A stretch of 64,000 nt of DNA, taken from assembly GCA_905250075.1 (NCBI GenBank), contig CAJNOP010000100.1, forward strand, positions 254,642 through 318,641. The letters are read 5' to 3'. The DNA is from Rotaria sp. Silwood1. Lineage: Eukaryota; Rotifera; Eurotatoria; Philodinida; Philodinidae. The translations under genes were made by a program, and so were the position numbers. Positions 34,170 through 46,970 of the stretch are shown here, one piece after another (the first letter of the stretch is position 1; each line of letters opens with the position of its first letter). A model generated the notes under the pieces. The model searched no databases, had not been told where the DNA came from, and saw only the letters and a program-made list of their open reading frames with translations.

Positions 34170-35182
34170 TCTGTCGTCTATCTTCAATAAACACAAACAA
34201 ATATATACAATGATAAATGGAATTTTCTGGAGCAAACGATAATATTCTAGTCAGGTTTCTTTGTTCTTGCCATTTTTATACAACTTTATCTATTCGCCTG
34301 ACATGCAGTAAACTGAATAGATAGTCTGAAGAATCTTGTTGGCAATGACCGATGCGACAACATACGCCTATCATTTCCCCGTTGTGTCATATTTTCAACA
34401 AGAGACAAACAAACTCCAAAGTCAGCACTCAAACCATTATCGAAATAAATATATAGCTGCGTATTTAACATTAAACTGATAAGAACTGAGAAAAAAACAA
34501 CTAACAATAGGTTATCTATCGTGTTGACGTGTTTTCGTAATTATTCATTGAGTGCTTGTTAGGAAAGGAGAATAGTCATGAAAAGAAATGATTAATAATG
34601 GACTCTAATCTCAGCGAGTTGTATTCGTACTTGCCACTTGATCAGCAATGAAGTGTATGTTGAAAAAATGTAATATGCTTTATGTTTTTGATGAAAATTC
34701 AAGACAGGTAAGAGCTTTGGTCAATATTTGAGATAAAAATTTCAAATAAATAAAAAAATCCGAGAAAAAAATCTTGCGCTCGAAAACATTATCGTTTTTA
34801 TCAAGGTACAAAGTCCTTACCTCAACGATACTCTGTTGACTAGTTTGTTTGTGATAATTTGTTTAGCTAATCGCAGAATCAGTGAATATTGACGCATTTG
34901 TCTTTTTCTTTTTTGAAACAAAGAACATAGATGACAGGGATAGTGAGATGAGAGCGCACGTGAAGGTAAATTGGACGAATAGAGATTTGTTTCACTCTCA
35001 GTTTTTCTTACGTAACTGCGTCATCATGCCCTGTTTTAGTCATTTGGAAGCTAATCTTTAGGTGGTTCTCATGTTTCTTTTTAAAGGTAAAAACAATGAA
35101 GAAACTCATCTTATAAAAACTGACGCTTTTGACACAAGAAAGTTAAAAGTTCCAGCCAATATATCCAAACAGGGGTCTACTG
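34170..35182. other. Intergenic, no gene seen
   Basis: Upstream region of the multicopper oxidase. The frame at 34286-34507 (-) has no domain. No repeat longer than simple A/T runs is obvious. Confidence 0.5.
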
Positions 35183-36103
35183 CAGAGTTGGAACCGGTCC
35201 GGAAATCCAGTTCCGGTCCGGCCGGACGGGACCGGGCAAGAAGTTAAACCGGACCGGACCGGACAGGACCGAATTTTTGCCAGTTCATCATTACAAAATT
35301 GTTGTTTTCACCCAAGAATTTTCTCTACTGAAAACGGCTTTTTTATGATATTTTCAAGTCAAAAGAATGTATTTCCGAAAAACTCAATAGATATCTTATC
35401 TTCAACTTGACTATAAACGACTGATTGTTCTCTTTACATCTCTATCGATTTCTTTCTCGTGTATTACTCAGTTTAATCTTGATCAAATAATTTATTCTCT
35501 TCTTCTATTTAGGCAGCTGCCTGAATCAAGAAAAATAAATATTTACGTTTTTGCGTTAGATTTGTTATAAACTTGCTTTTTTTTCTGTTTTGAAATTAAG
35601 ATGAAAAACAGATTTGACCTGAATAGCTAATTTATATCGATGTTGGGCTCGGCAAGTTGACGCACCTTGCTATAAAATATGAAAGGAGAGTTTCAGTTCC
35701 AATTTTCATTTTCAGTTCGGATTAGGAGTGACGATCTACTGTTAATTTATTATAATTTTAAATTGGATTTACATAAATTTAAATAATTTTACAAAATCTA
35801 AATTTATGTAAATCCAATTTAAATTCAAGCTAAATAAAACTTTTTAAAATTTATTTTAAATTTCAATTTCTTAAAATTTATTTTTGGATTTATAAATTTT
35901 TCGTAAATGTAAATTGATCACCCCCTGGTTCGGATTTCTGCATGTGAATATTCAATTCTCCCTTCGCCAACATTTTATGTGAACAGATACTTTTATGGTC
36001 GGCTATTTTCGCCGGATTTTTTCCAGTTTGGCTGTAAAATTCGTCCGGCCGGTTGCTGGTCGGACCGGACCGGACAGAAAAAACCTGTCCGGTTCCAACT
36101 CTG
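35183..36103. mobile_element. CCGGACC-motif foldback element
   Basis: Ends CAGAGTTGGAACCGG and CCGGTTCCAACTCTG form hAT-like inverted repeats. The arms carry repeated GGACCGG/CCGGTCC units (35190-35270 and 36040-36098); the 921-bp interior is AT-rich and contains a second MITE. The flanking 8-mers (GTCTACTG, CTGTGAGA) do not match, so the insertion is old or the ends are rearranged. The frames at 35062-35247 and 35890-36188 are artefacts of the arms. Confidence 0.75.
35723..35927. mobile_element. hAT-type MITE nested in the CCGGACC element
   Basis: A 205-bp element with a perfect 8-bp target duplication GTTCGGAT (35715-35722 and 35928-35935). Ends TAGGAGTGACGATC and GATCACCCCCTG are imperfect inverted repeats. 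The interior is made of AAATTTAAAT-type palindromes, including GGATTTACATAAATTTA facing TAAATTTATGTAAATCC. Confidence 0.85.
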
Positions 36104-39100
36104 CTGTGAGAAGTGCAGTCGTTTTTCCACAAAACAAATAATTTCATTTTTCTTAAGTTTTTTCGATAAGTTATTCATTATTTTCTAAACCAAAAATTAC
36201 TATTACAAAAGAAATTGAAATTCTGGAAAATTTCCAACTTTTCCTAGTAGAAATCAACATTGAAAGCGAAGGGAACGTCAAATTTTTATTTGTACGACTG
36301 AAATTTACAATTTTCTTGAATTTTAATTTCTCTGCCGACACAAACACAATAAAAGCACAGATTTTGTTACAAAAACAGTGAAACAAAACCACATGTATGC
36401 ATTACTATTTCGATGAACCAAATCGAATTAATTGAGAACAGTAATGTTCTTCTTGTTCTTTGACATTCTTATTATTTTTATTTGTTTTTGCTTTGTCTAA
36501 AAATCATATTACAATGAACATTGTTGAAGAAAAACAATCACGACTGTCGACAAATCACAAAGAATGACTGCTTTCAAAAAATTTGTTCTTAATGGACATT
36601 AAACATGACTTTCATAGATTATATTTTTTCGAAAAAAAGACGTGATTTTGAAAGTCAGATAATCATGTTTACTTAATAATGAATTTTGTATCAGTTTCAC
36701 TTCAAAAATTCGAGCATAGAAATCGATCGAAAATTCACAATAAATGATGGCTCAAAAGTAATGGTTATCAGTTTGTATTTACCTTAGCGTTTGAAAAATG
36801 ATAACTATAGAGAACCCTTAGTTAGACGAAATAGTGTATTTTATTTTAATAGAAACTACTAGAAATAGAAACTTTAGAGAACAAGAGTTCTGTTCAATTT
36901 TCTTTTTATAATATAATATTAACAATTCCCGAATGTCGCTGAGTTTGTCATTAAAACTGCAACTGTATTGTATAAAGGTTAAGAAAATTATGAAAAAGAT
37001 TCATGCTCAAAGTGTATCAGTTATGATTGATAACTGTTTAAACCAGACTTTTCCAGAAAGACTATTACTCCAAAAGAGCCATCGCAAATGAATGTATCTA
37101 TTGCGAAGTGTCACTTTTTCAAACGATGCCAAATGTTACGAGAGGAACACAACAATAAGATTTATTTCAAAAATCGATATCTTCCCAAAGATGTAGTCAT
37201 TTTTGTTGAAATTTTCAGAGCATTTTAATGAGCAATAATTCTCTTTCAGACCAACTTTCTTTTTAATACCTCTCAATAAATTAAAACTTCGTTAAAATAA
37301 TCATCATGTGTCATCAACAGACTATGGATGCGATCGATATTCTCTTCATCTCTATGAGACTTGATATCAGTCGTAGTATGAAACTGAGCGATTTCGAAGA
37401 GTCTACGAGAAAACATATAGAAATGTAGTGCATTCTGTATTACTTTTATGCTTTTCGAGTTGCATTGAGTTTCATATTTTCAACACTTGATTCCTTAAGA
37501 ATGTTTTTGTGAGTGAAGAGAAGACTCACATTCACATCTACATCCTAAATAAATTAAAGCAACTAAAATATTCTTATTGCTGATAAAGATGTGTTAACGT
37601 TAAAAGAAAAATAAAATGCAATAAATTTGATTTCTCATGAACTTATAACGATTTCTAATCGTCGAAGATGTTCTCTTCATAACCTTGCTAATAAAGTCGA
37701 TATTTTCTGTTTTCTTATTCATGTAATAAAATTTAATATTTTGAAATATCATTACATTCGAGTTCTAACTTTTCCCTCGATAAATGTATATTAAACAATG
37801 TATCTATTTTCTTATTTATCATTGAAATTTAGATTGAATTGAATTGATTGCGTCCATTGATAACCATGAAAAAGCAACTTAAATTGATCGATATTATTTA
37901 GTTAGCATTGAATATTGACACCAAGCGATTTTAAGTGATGTATATTGACACGAACCAATGGATCTATCTCATTAGTAGAGTCAAAATACATTTGCAGAAA
38001 TGTCAAGTGGGTTGGTATCTTTTTCGATAATCGACGACATTTTTTCCTCAAAGATGTAAAAAACTGTGAAAGTGAGTCGAATAAGTAACTGGATAATCGA
38101 AAAAATTGAAATAAGTTCATTATAATGTATAATTAATGCCAGCCTTGATATAAAAAAACTCATCAACTATGATTGTATCATCAATCCAAAGTGAACGAAT
38201 ACGATTAAACGGTTTTCTATTTGAAAAACTCAATAGAAATCGATCGACAATATTAAAATTAGATTTTACCGAATTTCAATGCAACAATTTCTTCGGATTG
38301 TAGAAATGAACAAACAAGATCCATTTCATCTTTTAATATGTCTAATGCAGATAAATCCAATAAATAGTTCTCATAACTAATGAAATGAAAACATCATTTA
38401 ATAATTATTTATCGAATGAAATGCTCGTATAATATGACAATAGGAAAGGTAAGATTATAATTCATAAAATAACTTAATTGGTAAACGATTCGAAAACATG
38501 TTAGGCATAATTTTATTCCACGTGTACATGCAGCTGAACAGCAAAATAAAAAAAACAGGAGAACGATAATATTATGTAGGGAAAAGAGGAATAATGAATC
38601 AGTCAAAACGGTATAAACCAATCCATTTTATTTTCGTACGATGTGTATGCGTACTTCAATCTATAGGTAATGAGATGAGGTAAGAATATTGTATCTTTTC
38701 AAAAAAAAAACAAAAGGTTGGTTATTTGAATGAAAATCTCTGATGATAATTCATCTAGAAATTAGCTACCCTTAGAAACAGATGCTTGTTCACATAATTT
38801 TGGTAAATGATGAATTTTTTGAATTTTGCGATCTTTTTATTTTCTTACCATGCTTTCAATATCATTGATTTTTCTGAAATCGTGCTCCTCAAGAAAGCAT
38901 TCGTTTCAATAGAAAATAGGGTAAGTATGAAAATTCGGATATATTTTTAGCGAATCACGTATTTTCAAATTTATAAGAAAGATAGTGATTTAATAGATAG
39001 TTTCTAAAAAAAAACTTATCAAGAACTGATTTTGATTAAAGAAAACTTTTACGAGAAAAATGAGATACATCATATAAAATACAAGTTTACACTGAGCCCT

Positions 39101-39516
39101 ATAGCATTTCATCTTAGATTATTTTTTCTGGGCATAGTTCTCAGTAAAAGACTAAAAACCTATTTGACACAATATCTTAGTATTCTCTGTTAGACAAATG
39201 CAATTGAAAAAATGAATTTTTTGATCGAAATAATTATTCGAGTATTATATGAGATTTTAATACAATTTACAAAGGCTACTGTTATCTGCTTGATAATCCA
39301 TGATAAGTATCAGAATTTTTGAATAAGTTTGATAATAAAGAATTTATTTTCGAATCTAAAATGAACTTTTTTACAGAAAAATAACCTCGATAAGTAAACG
39401 TAAAAAAAGACAAAAGCTCTGGAATTACAATAGAATATTTGAATACATATAAATATGAATGTATTTTTCTATAAAGAAGTGCGATTTAACCTGACAGTCA
39501 TCATGGTTGCTGATGT
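36104..39516. other. Intergenic, no supported gene
   Basis: AT-rich with long A and T runs. Frames at 36171-36392, 37902-38120 and 38409-38621 (-) are short and without domains. One small telomere-like hairpin lies at 37507-37546. Confidence 0.5.
37507..37546. repeat. Short telomere-like hairpin
   Basis: TTTGTGAGTGAAGAGAAGAC followed by TCACATTCACATCTACATCC. This is a minimal, degenerate copy in which the purine-rich spacer GAAGAGAAGA is clear. Confidence 0.5.
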
Positions 39517-40251
39517 TTATAAATGTTCTACGAAAGTTTCTTCTATGTGGCGTCTGAACAAGATACCCTTAAAATGTTTCCATCGATTCATAATTCCAAG
39601 GAGAAATCGATTCCAAGATTTTGAAACAAACCGCAACCTACAGGACACAAAACAACAAGCAAATATTGAAAGTAAACCAGCATATGTATACTGAGCGATC
39701 ATGATGATAAATACTTGTTGATAGTATTCCTCAGAACAAGGCAACAAAACTACAGCTGTTGAATTTTTTAATGTTATTCGAATTTTGTCCAATGTACCCT
39801 TTGAAAGAGAGTACCCCGAACTAATTTGTATTAAGATCATGTATATATAGCTAAAAGCTATCCATAGCACATGACGATACGAAGGTAGCGTTTTGGTTTT
39901 CAAAATGTAAACCACGTAGAATAATATACCCAACACGAATGGAATATTCATGAACAAACATAAACGTATTTCGCTTAGATGTGTTCCTAGAAGTGGACAA
40001 TCATAACAGGCGAGAACAATTTGGTATACAGCAAACAGAAGAAGAACAATAATTAAAAGTGATGAGAGTAAATAATTAAAAAATTCTTTAGAATATTTAA
40101 AAATATGATGTGGTCGAGGTTGGGACAAAGTTGGATATATCATCGTATTAATGGAACGATTATTATTGTGAGGTGATAAAATTATAATAGGATCTGCATA
40201 GGGTGGTGAAATTGCTGATGAAGAAAGCATGTCTTCTCTGTGATTATGCAT
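39517..40251 (-). CDS. Four-helix membrane protein of unknown function
   Basis: A 244-aa single-exon frame with ATG at 40251. The first 60 residues are polar and Ser/Pro/His/Asn-rich and probably cytosolic. Four hydrophobic segments follow: about 61-83 (LLSSLLIIVLLLFAVYQIVL), 97-117 (LFMNIPFVLGILFYVVYIL), 129-150 (VLWIAFSYIYMILIQISSGY) and 183-208 (VFIIMIAQYTYAGLLSIFAC), with a CCFVSC cluster at the end of the last. An extracellular-type loop between helices 3 and 4 holds one potential N-glycosylation site (NST) and a Cys. The basic C-terminal tail (RFLLGIMNRWKHFKGILFRR) may lie on the membrane surface. I do not recognise the family; the layout resembles tetraspan or orphan-receptor-like fragments. 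Clean length, codon pattern and single start support a real gene. Confidence 0.7.
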   Translation of the reverse strand: MHNHREDMLSSSAISPPYADPIIILSPHNNNRSINTMIYPTLSQPRPHHIFKYSKEFFNYLLSSLLIIVLLLFAVYQIVLACYDCPLLGTHLSEIRLCLFMNIPFVLGILFYVVYILKTKTLPSYRHVLWIAFSYIYMILIQISSGYSLSKGTLDKIRITLKNSTAVVLLPCSEEYYQQVFIIMIAQYTYAGLLSIFACCFVSCRLRFVSKSWNRFLLGIMNRWKHFKGILFRRHIEETFVEHL

Positions 40252-41246
40252 TTGGATTCTTTACTTAGTCAAAGAAAATGATATTCATTTGATAGTTGAT
40301 GAGAATCATATGCAATTCTACGTTAAAGATTTCATATTTGTAGGTAAACGAATCGAATCATACCTTTCATCATTTTCTTTAATTACTTCCTCGCTTCTCT
40401 TTTTCTGTACATATATGTGATACATTATCTTTTACTTGGGTTTTTTCCAGTTACGGTCATCAATAATATTTCATTTTGCGCAGAAAAAAAAAACTAAATA
40501 AGAAAATATCATTTTTTCGCAACTTTTCTTACTGTATCTTCATACCATTTTTTAAACACATAATGATTATTATTTTGTTCTATTTCATAAACAAATGATG
40601 TTCTTCTCAAACAATGTATACATTTTGCATATTAATATCAAAGAAGTGAATATTTTAGTTAAGAACCATGCATTTATTGATTGTAGGTACGAGTGCCCTC
40701 TTATTTTATTTTCCTTTATTATAAGGGATAGAATTAATGAATCTTTTATCTTTAAAAAATAAAGATGAAATAAAAGGATAACGGGCACCTTTTTCGAGTG
40801 CTAATATGATTGGAAATGTTCTAGAAGTACAGAACTTATTTTCAGAAAAATTATTCTCATCAAAGAAATATATTTTGATTGAAAATGAGTTAGTTAATAA
40901 ATGATATAGATTTATACTTTTTTTCTTGATACGTATCAGATTTTGGTTGCAAAAATGACGATTCAATCGAAACTAATTTCATGCTCTGAGTCAGCATAAA
41001 GAATGGAGCTGAGGTATGGGTATTACAAATATTTTTGAGATATTTTTTTTTATCAAACAATTCTCCTGCTCCTACTCCCCCTCATGGTTGTTGGATCAAA
41101 AAACGAATTTCATCAAAGCCATGATTTCATCACATAAACATTCTCCATAGTGTATTCTAGTATCATTGTACAATCTTAGAGTTTGTTTGCCATTGTCCGA
41201 ATCATTTTTGATAAAACTCGTTTTTTTGGTCGAATAACCCTGAGGG

Positions 41247-41303
41247 GGATGCGGGTAGAGGGTGTAGGGTATGGATATGATTTTAGAGAAGACCCACACA
41301 CTC
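41247..41303. repeat. Telomere-like hairpin
   Basis: G-rich arm GGATGCGGGTAGAGGGTGTA with GGGTATGGATATG, spacer ATTTTAGAGAAGA, C-rich arm CCCACACACTCC. Confidence 0.65.
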
Positions 41304-41999
41304 CGATATGGATGATTGATCTCGCAAAGAAATACCGAATTGAATAGTATCTCTTTTCTTTCATCCACAAACAGAACAAAAATAATATTGATGAGCTCGA
41401 TTTAAAGCTCATTGAACATTTGAGAAACACTTATAGTTGGTGCAGCAGAGAAAAGGTCAATGATGTGTGTTTCATGTTGTTCTTGGCTAACTTACACTGA
41501 TGAACTGTGTGCTTCATCTCAAAATATTCTTTACTCATGTTTTCATCAAAATAATGCTTCGAAACTTTTCGTATGATGCAATGATTGTATTTCTTCAGAT
41601 TTTACAATTTTATAATTTGAAAAAGTTCTCCTGGCTCTATTGGCTCGAGGCTCGATTTTTTCTGAATAAAATTACTAATCAATTTTTACCTATAACTGAG
41701 AATATGGGTGAAGTTAACCTGCGAACATACATCCACACTCATAAAGATGGGCTAGTCTAAATACTACCTCTTAATAGCCATTGAAACTGGAATGAACTGC
41801 TCGTTAGTAGCTCTTAGAAAATTACAGATAACAGCATTAGGTAGGTTTCGAAATATCGTATATAACTTATTAAGCTTGAGTTGATCAGTTTCTAGAACTG
41901 ATGTGACGAGAGAGAGATATTATGATAGGTGCTAATCTGCATGAGCAGTTCTTTTGCCCATATGATCTAAACTTCTGAGCTAGGATGATACAATCCTAC

Positions 42000-42612
42000 T
42001 ATTTATGTAATATGGTGTTAATTGTTTTGTTATTACTTTATTACTAATTACTTTTATTACTTTCAAATCAGTGTCTCACATGAGTTAATTTTTGTGACCT
42101 GATCCAAACATGTTTCAATCCAACCCGAACCGAGCTGAGGTCAAAGATAGTTTTTGGTCAATCAAAGCGATATTTTTTAGCCTTTAACAGTCTTTTTAGT
42201 GGATCTAAAGAAATTCTTTCAATATCGATATAAATAAATCATTATCTCACCTAAAACCGCTGTTTATCTTATGCGAAATTCGAAACCGGTCAATTTTTTG
42301 CGACTCGACCCGAGTGGGACACTGTTCCAAACTTTTATTAGTTTATCACCAGTAATAAGTGTTAGAAAGTTTCGTTTCTTATTACTGATAATAAATTAAT
42401 CAAAATTCGAAAGTGATAATAATAGTTAGTAATAAACTAGAAAGAAACTAATCCATAGTTCATAAATAAAAAAGAATAGTAGCTCTAGTATCATTACAAT
42501 AAATAAAACAAAGCTAATTACTATAAAACGTAATAAGTAGTAAAAGTAATCAAAATTATTACCAATTACCGAGTAATTGGTGATAAAAAGTACTAGTGAT
42601 ATAACAGCCCTA
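42000..42612. repeat. TAATTACT-motif repeat, probable MITE remnant
   Basis: The motif TTATTACT/AGTAATAA/TAATTACC recurs in both orientations at 42035-42065 and 42340-42600. The right edge ends GTGATATAACAGCCCTA, which read inward (TAGGGCTGTTATATCAC) looks like a hAT-type terminus. The left terminus is not recognisable, so the boundaries are approximate. Confidence 0.4.
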
Positions 42613-42832
42613 TTTAAAGCTAAGAAAGAAATTTTTGATATGCTTGTCACATTATGATTGATTTCGTGAAATTCGAGTTATCAATATTGTGATTGTAACG
42701 TTCTATTCAGACTTGTGCTCTTTTGTTGAGAGATCGGTTTTGCTTCATCATCAAGTTCATTTTCGATACTTATACATCAAAAAAGCCATTTATACACTTA
42801 GATCATGTTTTCATCTACCAGTTAACTAGACA

Positions 42833-42885
42833 AGTGTGAGTGTGAATGAAGGAGAAAAGAACTTGCACATCACACCCACACCCTC
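42833..42885. repeat. Telomere-like hairpin
   Basis: G-rich arm AAGTGTGAGTGTGAATG, purine spacer AAGGAGAAAAGAACTT, C-rich arm GCACATCACACCCACACCCT. Confidence 0.75.
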
Positions 42886-44497
42886 AAAGTCTCAAAAAAT
42901 CTGGAAAAAATAGACATCGTTTTCTGGAAAATTCAGGGTTTCTCTAACATCGAGAACTAATTAGAAAATTCCTTTCTCTCATTTCAAGAACCATCTATAC
43001 ATCTATCGATGAAAAAAAAATTCAACTCTCTAGATTGAAATATATTGAAAAAAACGCAAAACAAAATTTTTTTTAGTTTTCTTATTATTAATTAAAACTG
43101 AAGTAAAGCCTGGATGTATTAGATGTCAATCGAAGTTCTTATCGAGGTATATTAAGTTATCACCCTGTGAAACATTCGACAATAGATGATGCTAACTATA
43201 GTTGTCTCTATATCCATTATACCGGCGAATCAAATTATAAAGAGAGAGTATAAGTCAAAATTTAGGTTTCCGTGCGTCCCACATTTCTCCATCATTTTAA
43301 ACCATAGAAAGCTCGACTTAGTGTCAAAATCAAGGCAAACATTAACGCTACAACTTAACAGGGCCTGATTGTTCGATTTTCTCCTAGTTTGCCTTCCTAG
43401 AACACTTCTCGGATGAAATACGAAAATCCTAAGGAAGGGTATGTCCAGAACGGTTAGTTTTTTTAATAAACATTGATGAGGAAATCGACAAATCCAGCTC
43501 TGTTAACTTGTAGAGCTAATTTTTGCGTTCATTTTGACCCTAAGCCGAACTTTCTAACATTCAAAATGATGGAAAAATATCGATTGCACAGAAACATAAA
43601 AAAAACAAAACTTTTTAGAAAAACATTATTTTCTTGTATGAGAGTTTAGAAAAATCTACATAATATCCTTAAATCTTATCATAAAATCAATAAACTATAA
43701 TGCATTTGAAAGCCGAGACGTTGCTCTATCTAACTAGCTATAAATCACAAAATCGATACATTTGATCGAAGTTGGCTTTTTTTAGTTACAGGTAAAGTAG
43801 TGAAATTTATAATGATGTGTATTCTTATATTCGAAAGAACATCTCAAACTAATAAAATATTAATTTGAAATTTTGAAAATATTTTTCAATTTGGAAAATC
43901 TAAAACATTTTAAAGGTCGATTTTTTTCTGAAAATTGCGCGTTCTTTTTCTTCAAATTTTGATACAGGTTTTAAGAAATTCGCATGATTTAGAAAATACA
44001 TATTCTTGAAAACAATTGACTCTCAAGGTTCTTTTTTAGATTTTATGAATTGCAAAACATGGCTTTAAAAATCTCAAATTATTATTTTGTTTTACTCTAT
44101 TTGATATATTTTCTCGAATAATATTTAATTTATTGAAAAATAAAATAATGCTCAATTTTTTTGAATTTTCATAATCATACTTGGAATACTATCTATAATG
44201 TTCATTTTGTGATTATTTGTAAACATTTCACATGTTATTATGACAACATCCATTACTTCATATATATAGCCTTTTTTATATGAATGACATTTCAATTTCA
44301 ACTTTTTCTTTAAAATAAACTAAAATAATATTTTATTTCTTTTTATAAAATGAATAATTAAAAAAGTTACATATATATTATTTGAATAAATATGAGAAAT
44401 ATTAATAAAGTATATGGAAAAAAAATTCATTATTTGTTTTTTCTTGTTTGTTTAATTAGAACTAAATATATATAATTTGTTAGCAGCCTTTGTTGGA

Positions 44498-44863
44498 CTA
44501 TTGTGAACGTACTAATCGGATTTGTTTACCATTATTTGTTTTAATGACTAAATGTCGTCCATCTTCAACTTCCAAGTTTTGAATATGTGACATTATGTCA
44601 CCAATTACATTTTCTTTTGCCATTTCTTCTGGTGGTCCAAGCATTAGTGTTGCCCCAACACCTCCAGCAACTGTCCATTTGTTAGTTGTAGGATTATGCT
44701 CTAATGGACAAAATATACTATTAACTACGTGTGCATTGAGACGATACAAATTTGGTTTTTCATCGTCATGAATTATATTGAATTGACAACCAATACATTC
44801 AGGATGTTGTGGATAATCAACAATTTTCCAATGACCAACAACATCACTGCCTTGTGATGACAT
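44498..44863 (-). CDS. Small conserved-looking protein of unknown function
   Basis: A 121-aa single-exon frame from ATG 44863 (MSSQGSDVVGHWKIVDY) to a stop at 44498. It has no signal peptide or membrane segment and a balanced, soluble composition, with Cys residues in ECIGCQFNI and a later FCPLEHN. Alternating short hydrophobic strands (HWKIVDY, YRLNAHVV, KWTVAGGVGATLML, RHLVIKTNNGKQIRLVRS) suggest a small beta-barrel, lipocalin- or META-like fold; this is inference from pattern only. About 600 bp upstream lies the assembly gap. I do not recognise the family. Confidence 0.65.
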   Translation of the reverse strand: MSSQGSDVVGHWKIVDYPQHPECIGCQFNIIHDDEKPNLYRLNAHVVNSIFCPLEHNPTTNKWTVAGGVGATLMLGPPEEMAKENVIGDIMSHIQNLEVEDGRHLVIKTNNGKQIRLVRSQ

Positions 44864-45476
44864 GATGATAGAATTTGTTTAAATAAATCTAGAGTAACAA
44901 GAGAATCAGAAATATAAAAAGAAAAAGAAAACTTATTTCTGACAATCATAAAACGTCGATTTTTATACTTCGTAGCGTTTTTTTGTCATTCTTTGTAAAG
45001 AAAAAATAATGCACAGATGTGTGAAACCAGCTGTAGACAAACGAGAAAATGAGAAAAAAAAAGAAAAAAATAGTTTCTACAATGTCGGTTCGAGATTAGT
45101 TTTTCTTTCATTAGTCTTTATCCTCACGCAATGCAGTCTAGTGTATTAATCTTATCTATCGATGTATCGGCCATGCTTAAATAAGTATTCAATCTGGCGA
45201 CAGAAGGACAGAGTAACAAGAATAATAATAGACAAAAAAAATAACATTGATGTGCATAATAACATCAATGTTGCGTAAATAAAAGAATAAAAAATAAAAA
45301 TACAGACATTGTTGTATTAAAAGACTGTCTCTTTTGACAGTATATTTTTAAAATGTGTACGAAAACAAAAAAACTTAGATTATCTACAGATGCGCTAAAA
45401 ATAGTAATATAATTTGAATAAACACTTATATATAATATAAAGAAGGTTGAAGATGAAGTCTACCCACGGAAAAATT

Positions 45477-45576
45477 NNNNNNNNNNNNNNNNNNNNNNNN
45501 NNNNNNNNNNNNNNNNNNNNNNNNNNNNNNNNNNNNNNNNNNNNNNNNNNNNNNNNNNNNNNNNNNNNNNNNNNNN
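45477..45576. other. Assembly gap (100 N)
   Basis: Exactly 100 undetermined bases, the size conventionally used for gaps of unknown length. A hAT-like terminus lies just to its right, so a repeat probably broke the assembly. The true length is unknown. Confidence 0.98.
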
Positions 45577-45616
45577 TACAAATTCAAATACTTTTTCTTA
45601 GGAACGGAAAACAAGA

Positions 45617-45671
45617 ATATTGGTGTTAGCATTAATTTAATGTTAATACTAATGCTAATGCACCACCCCTA
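45617..45671. mobile_element. Right terminus of a TTAGCATTA-motif hAT-like element
   Basis: GTGTTAGCATTAA, AATGTTAATACTAATGC and TAATGCACCACCCCTA form a short-motif arm ending in CCACCCCTA, the reverse complement of the TAGGGGTGG hAT-type terminus seen at 1323. The left end is not visible and presumably lies in the gap. Confidence 0.6.
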
Positions 45672-45878
45672 AATCTCAGCCCAGGAATATCCAAATTGCA
45701 TGAAACTGTCAGAATATGTTGGGAATGCTGAGCGATGGCTATGGCAAAATTTTCAACCCTATATCATGATGTTTAACAAAGATATTCACCAAGCAAGGAT
45801 CAAAAGTAGCTCTATCGTATCTCCAAGATTTCTCTGTAGGCCTTCATTTTATACATTTAAATTTGTTTTTGTATGAAA

Positions 45879-46087
45879 GCTTGTGTCTATGGCTAGTCCT
45901 CTCGTGGCCTTTTTTTTAAAATTCTTACTCTGTAAGTGAAGAAAAAGGATGACAAGTTTAATGACTCAAAAACCGCCTAATAAGGGGCGCTCTTTCTATG
46001 AAAGTGTTTTCTTATATGATAACAATAAAGCTTATGATAAGAAAAGGGCTACAAGGAAGGCTAGTCCTAGACACAAGGTTTCAAATA
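45879..46087. repeat. Inverted repeat, possible foldback element
   Basis: GCTTGTGTCTATGGCTAGTC at the left faces GGCTAGTCCTAGACACAAGG at the right, about 150 bp apart, with AAGTGTTTTCTTATATGATAA between. Arms of about 30 bp with several mismatches. The frame at 45949-46161 lies inside and is probably not a gene. Confidence 0.5.
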
Positions 46088-46970
46088 AAAAAATATATTT
46101 GACTTTATCTCTTACTATGATAGAGTTCTGCTGGCGCTACGTTGTTGAACCCACGTTCTGAGAAAAGGAAAAAATGATTTTCGGTTTTTTGTAAAAACGC
46201 CTTATTTTTCAAGAGGAAGTGACAAATATCTTCCAAAATTTTTGGAAAAAAGAGGTGCTGAGGAAAATTTTTTGTCATTTATGAAAGAGAGGATGGCGGG
46301 CTATTTCTCCCTGAATCTATTTCAATTTCGATCATTTTGACGAAAAGTGACTTTTTTTGGGGGGGGGAGGAAGTCTTAAACTATTGACATCTTTCTTTGT
46401 TCCAATGTCCCGTTACATCGGCGCTCGCATGTCTATCGGCATAAACATAGGAAAGGGTGTGACCGAAGCGACTCAACCCGGCCCACACAGAAAAGAAATC
46501 TTGTCGAGTGGGGTATGGTCATGTTATTTTCTCTCAGTGGAAAATTGTTTGGCCATGTTTAGTCTCACCATAAAAAGTTAGTCCCTCAGAGAATTCTTAT
46601 CTATGGACTTGCCCATCAAAGAAACGGTTCTTCACGTATTGTTTGGTAGATCCGTCTTTTCTGCAATCGATGCGTTTATCGAAGCATCCACGTTTTGCTA
46701 TCTTTGTTGTCATCATACAAAGAAAAATTCTTATAAATTGCGTATCTTAAGAAAACTCCACACAATTCGATAGAGTTTGATTTAAGTCCCTACCTTTTTT
46801 CACACTTTCACGTACCACTTCAGAGCTGACGCCACTAAGTGAAAAGATCTACATTTTTCCTATTACTGTCATTTAATAAATAACCAAAAATTGATAATGC
46901 TTCGTTGGGTACCATGACATCAGAAGCAGAGATATTTAACATTTGCTTTTATTCTCGTTCAAACAGTAAG

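Larger units (their letters stand above)
40252..44497. other. Intergenic, repeats but no supported gene
   Basis: Short frames at 40585-40966, 41096-41430, 41500-41760 and 42426-42650 lack domains; those near 41.2 kb overlap a telomere-like hairpin. 43.8-44.5 kb is A/T-run rich. Confidence 0.5.

Noticed and set aside
35750..35830. Attachment site or origin-like palindrome
   Set aside because: The A/T palindrome is the interior of the nested hAT MITE.
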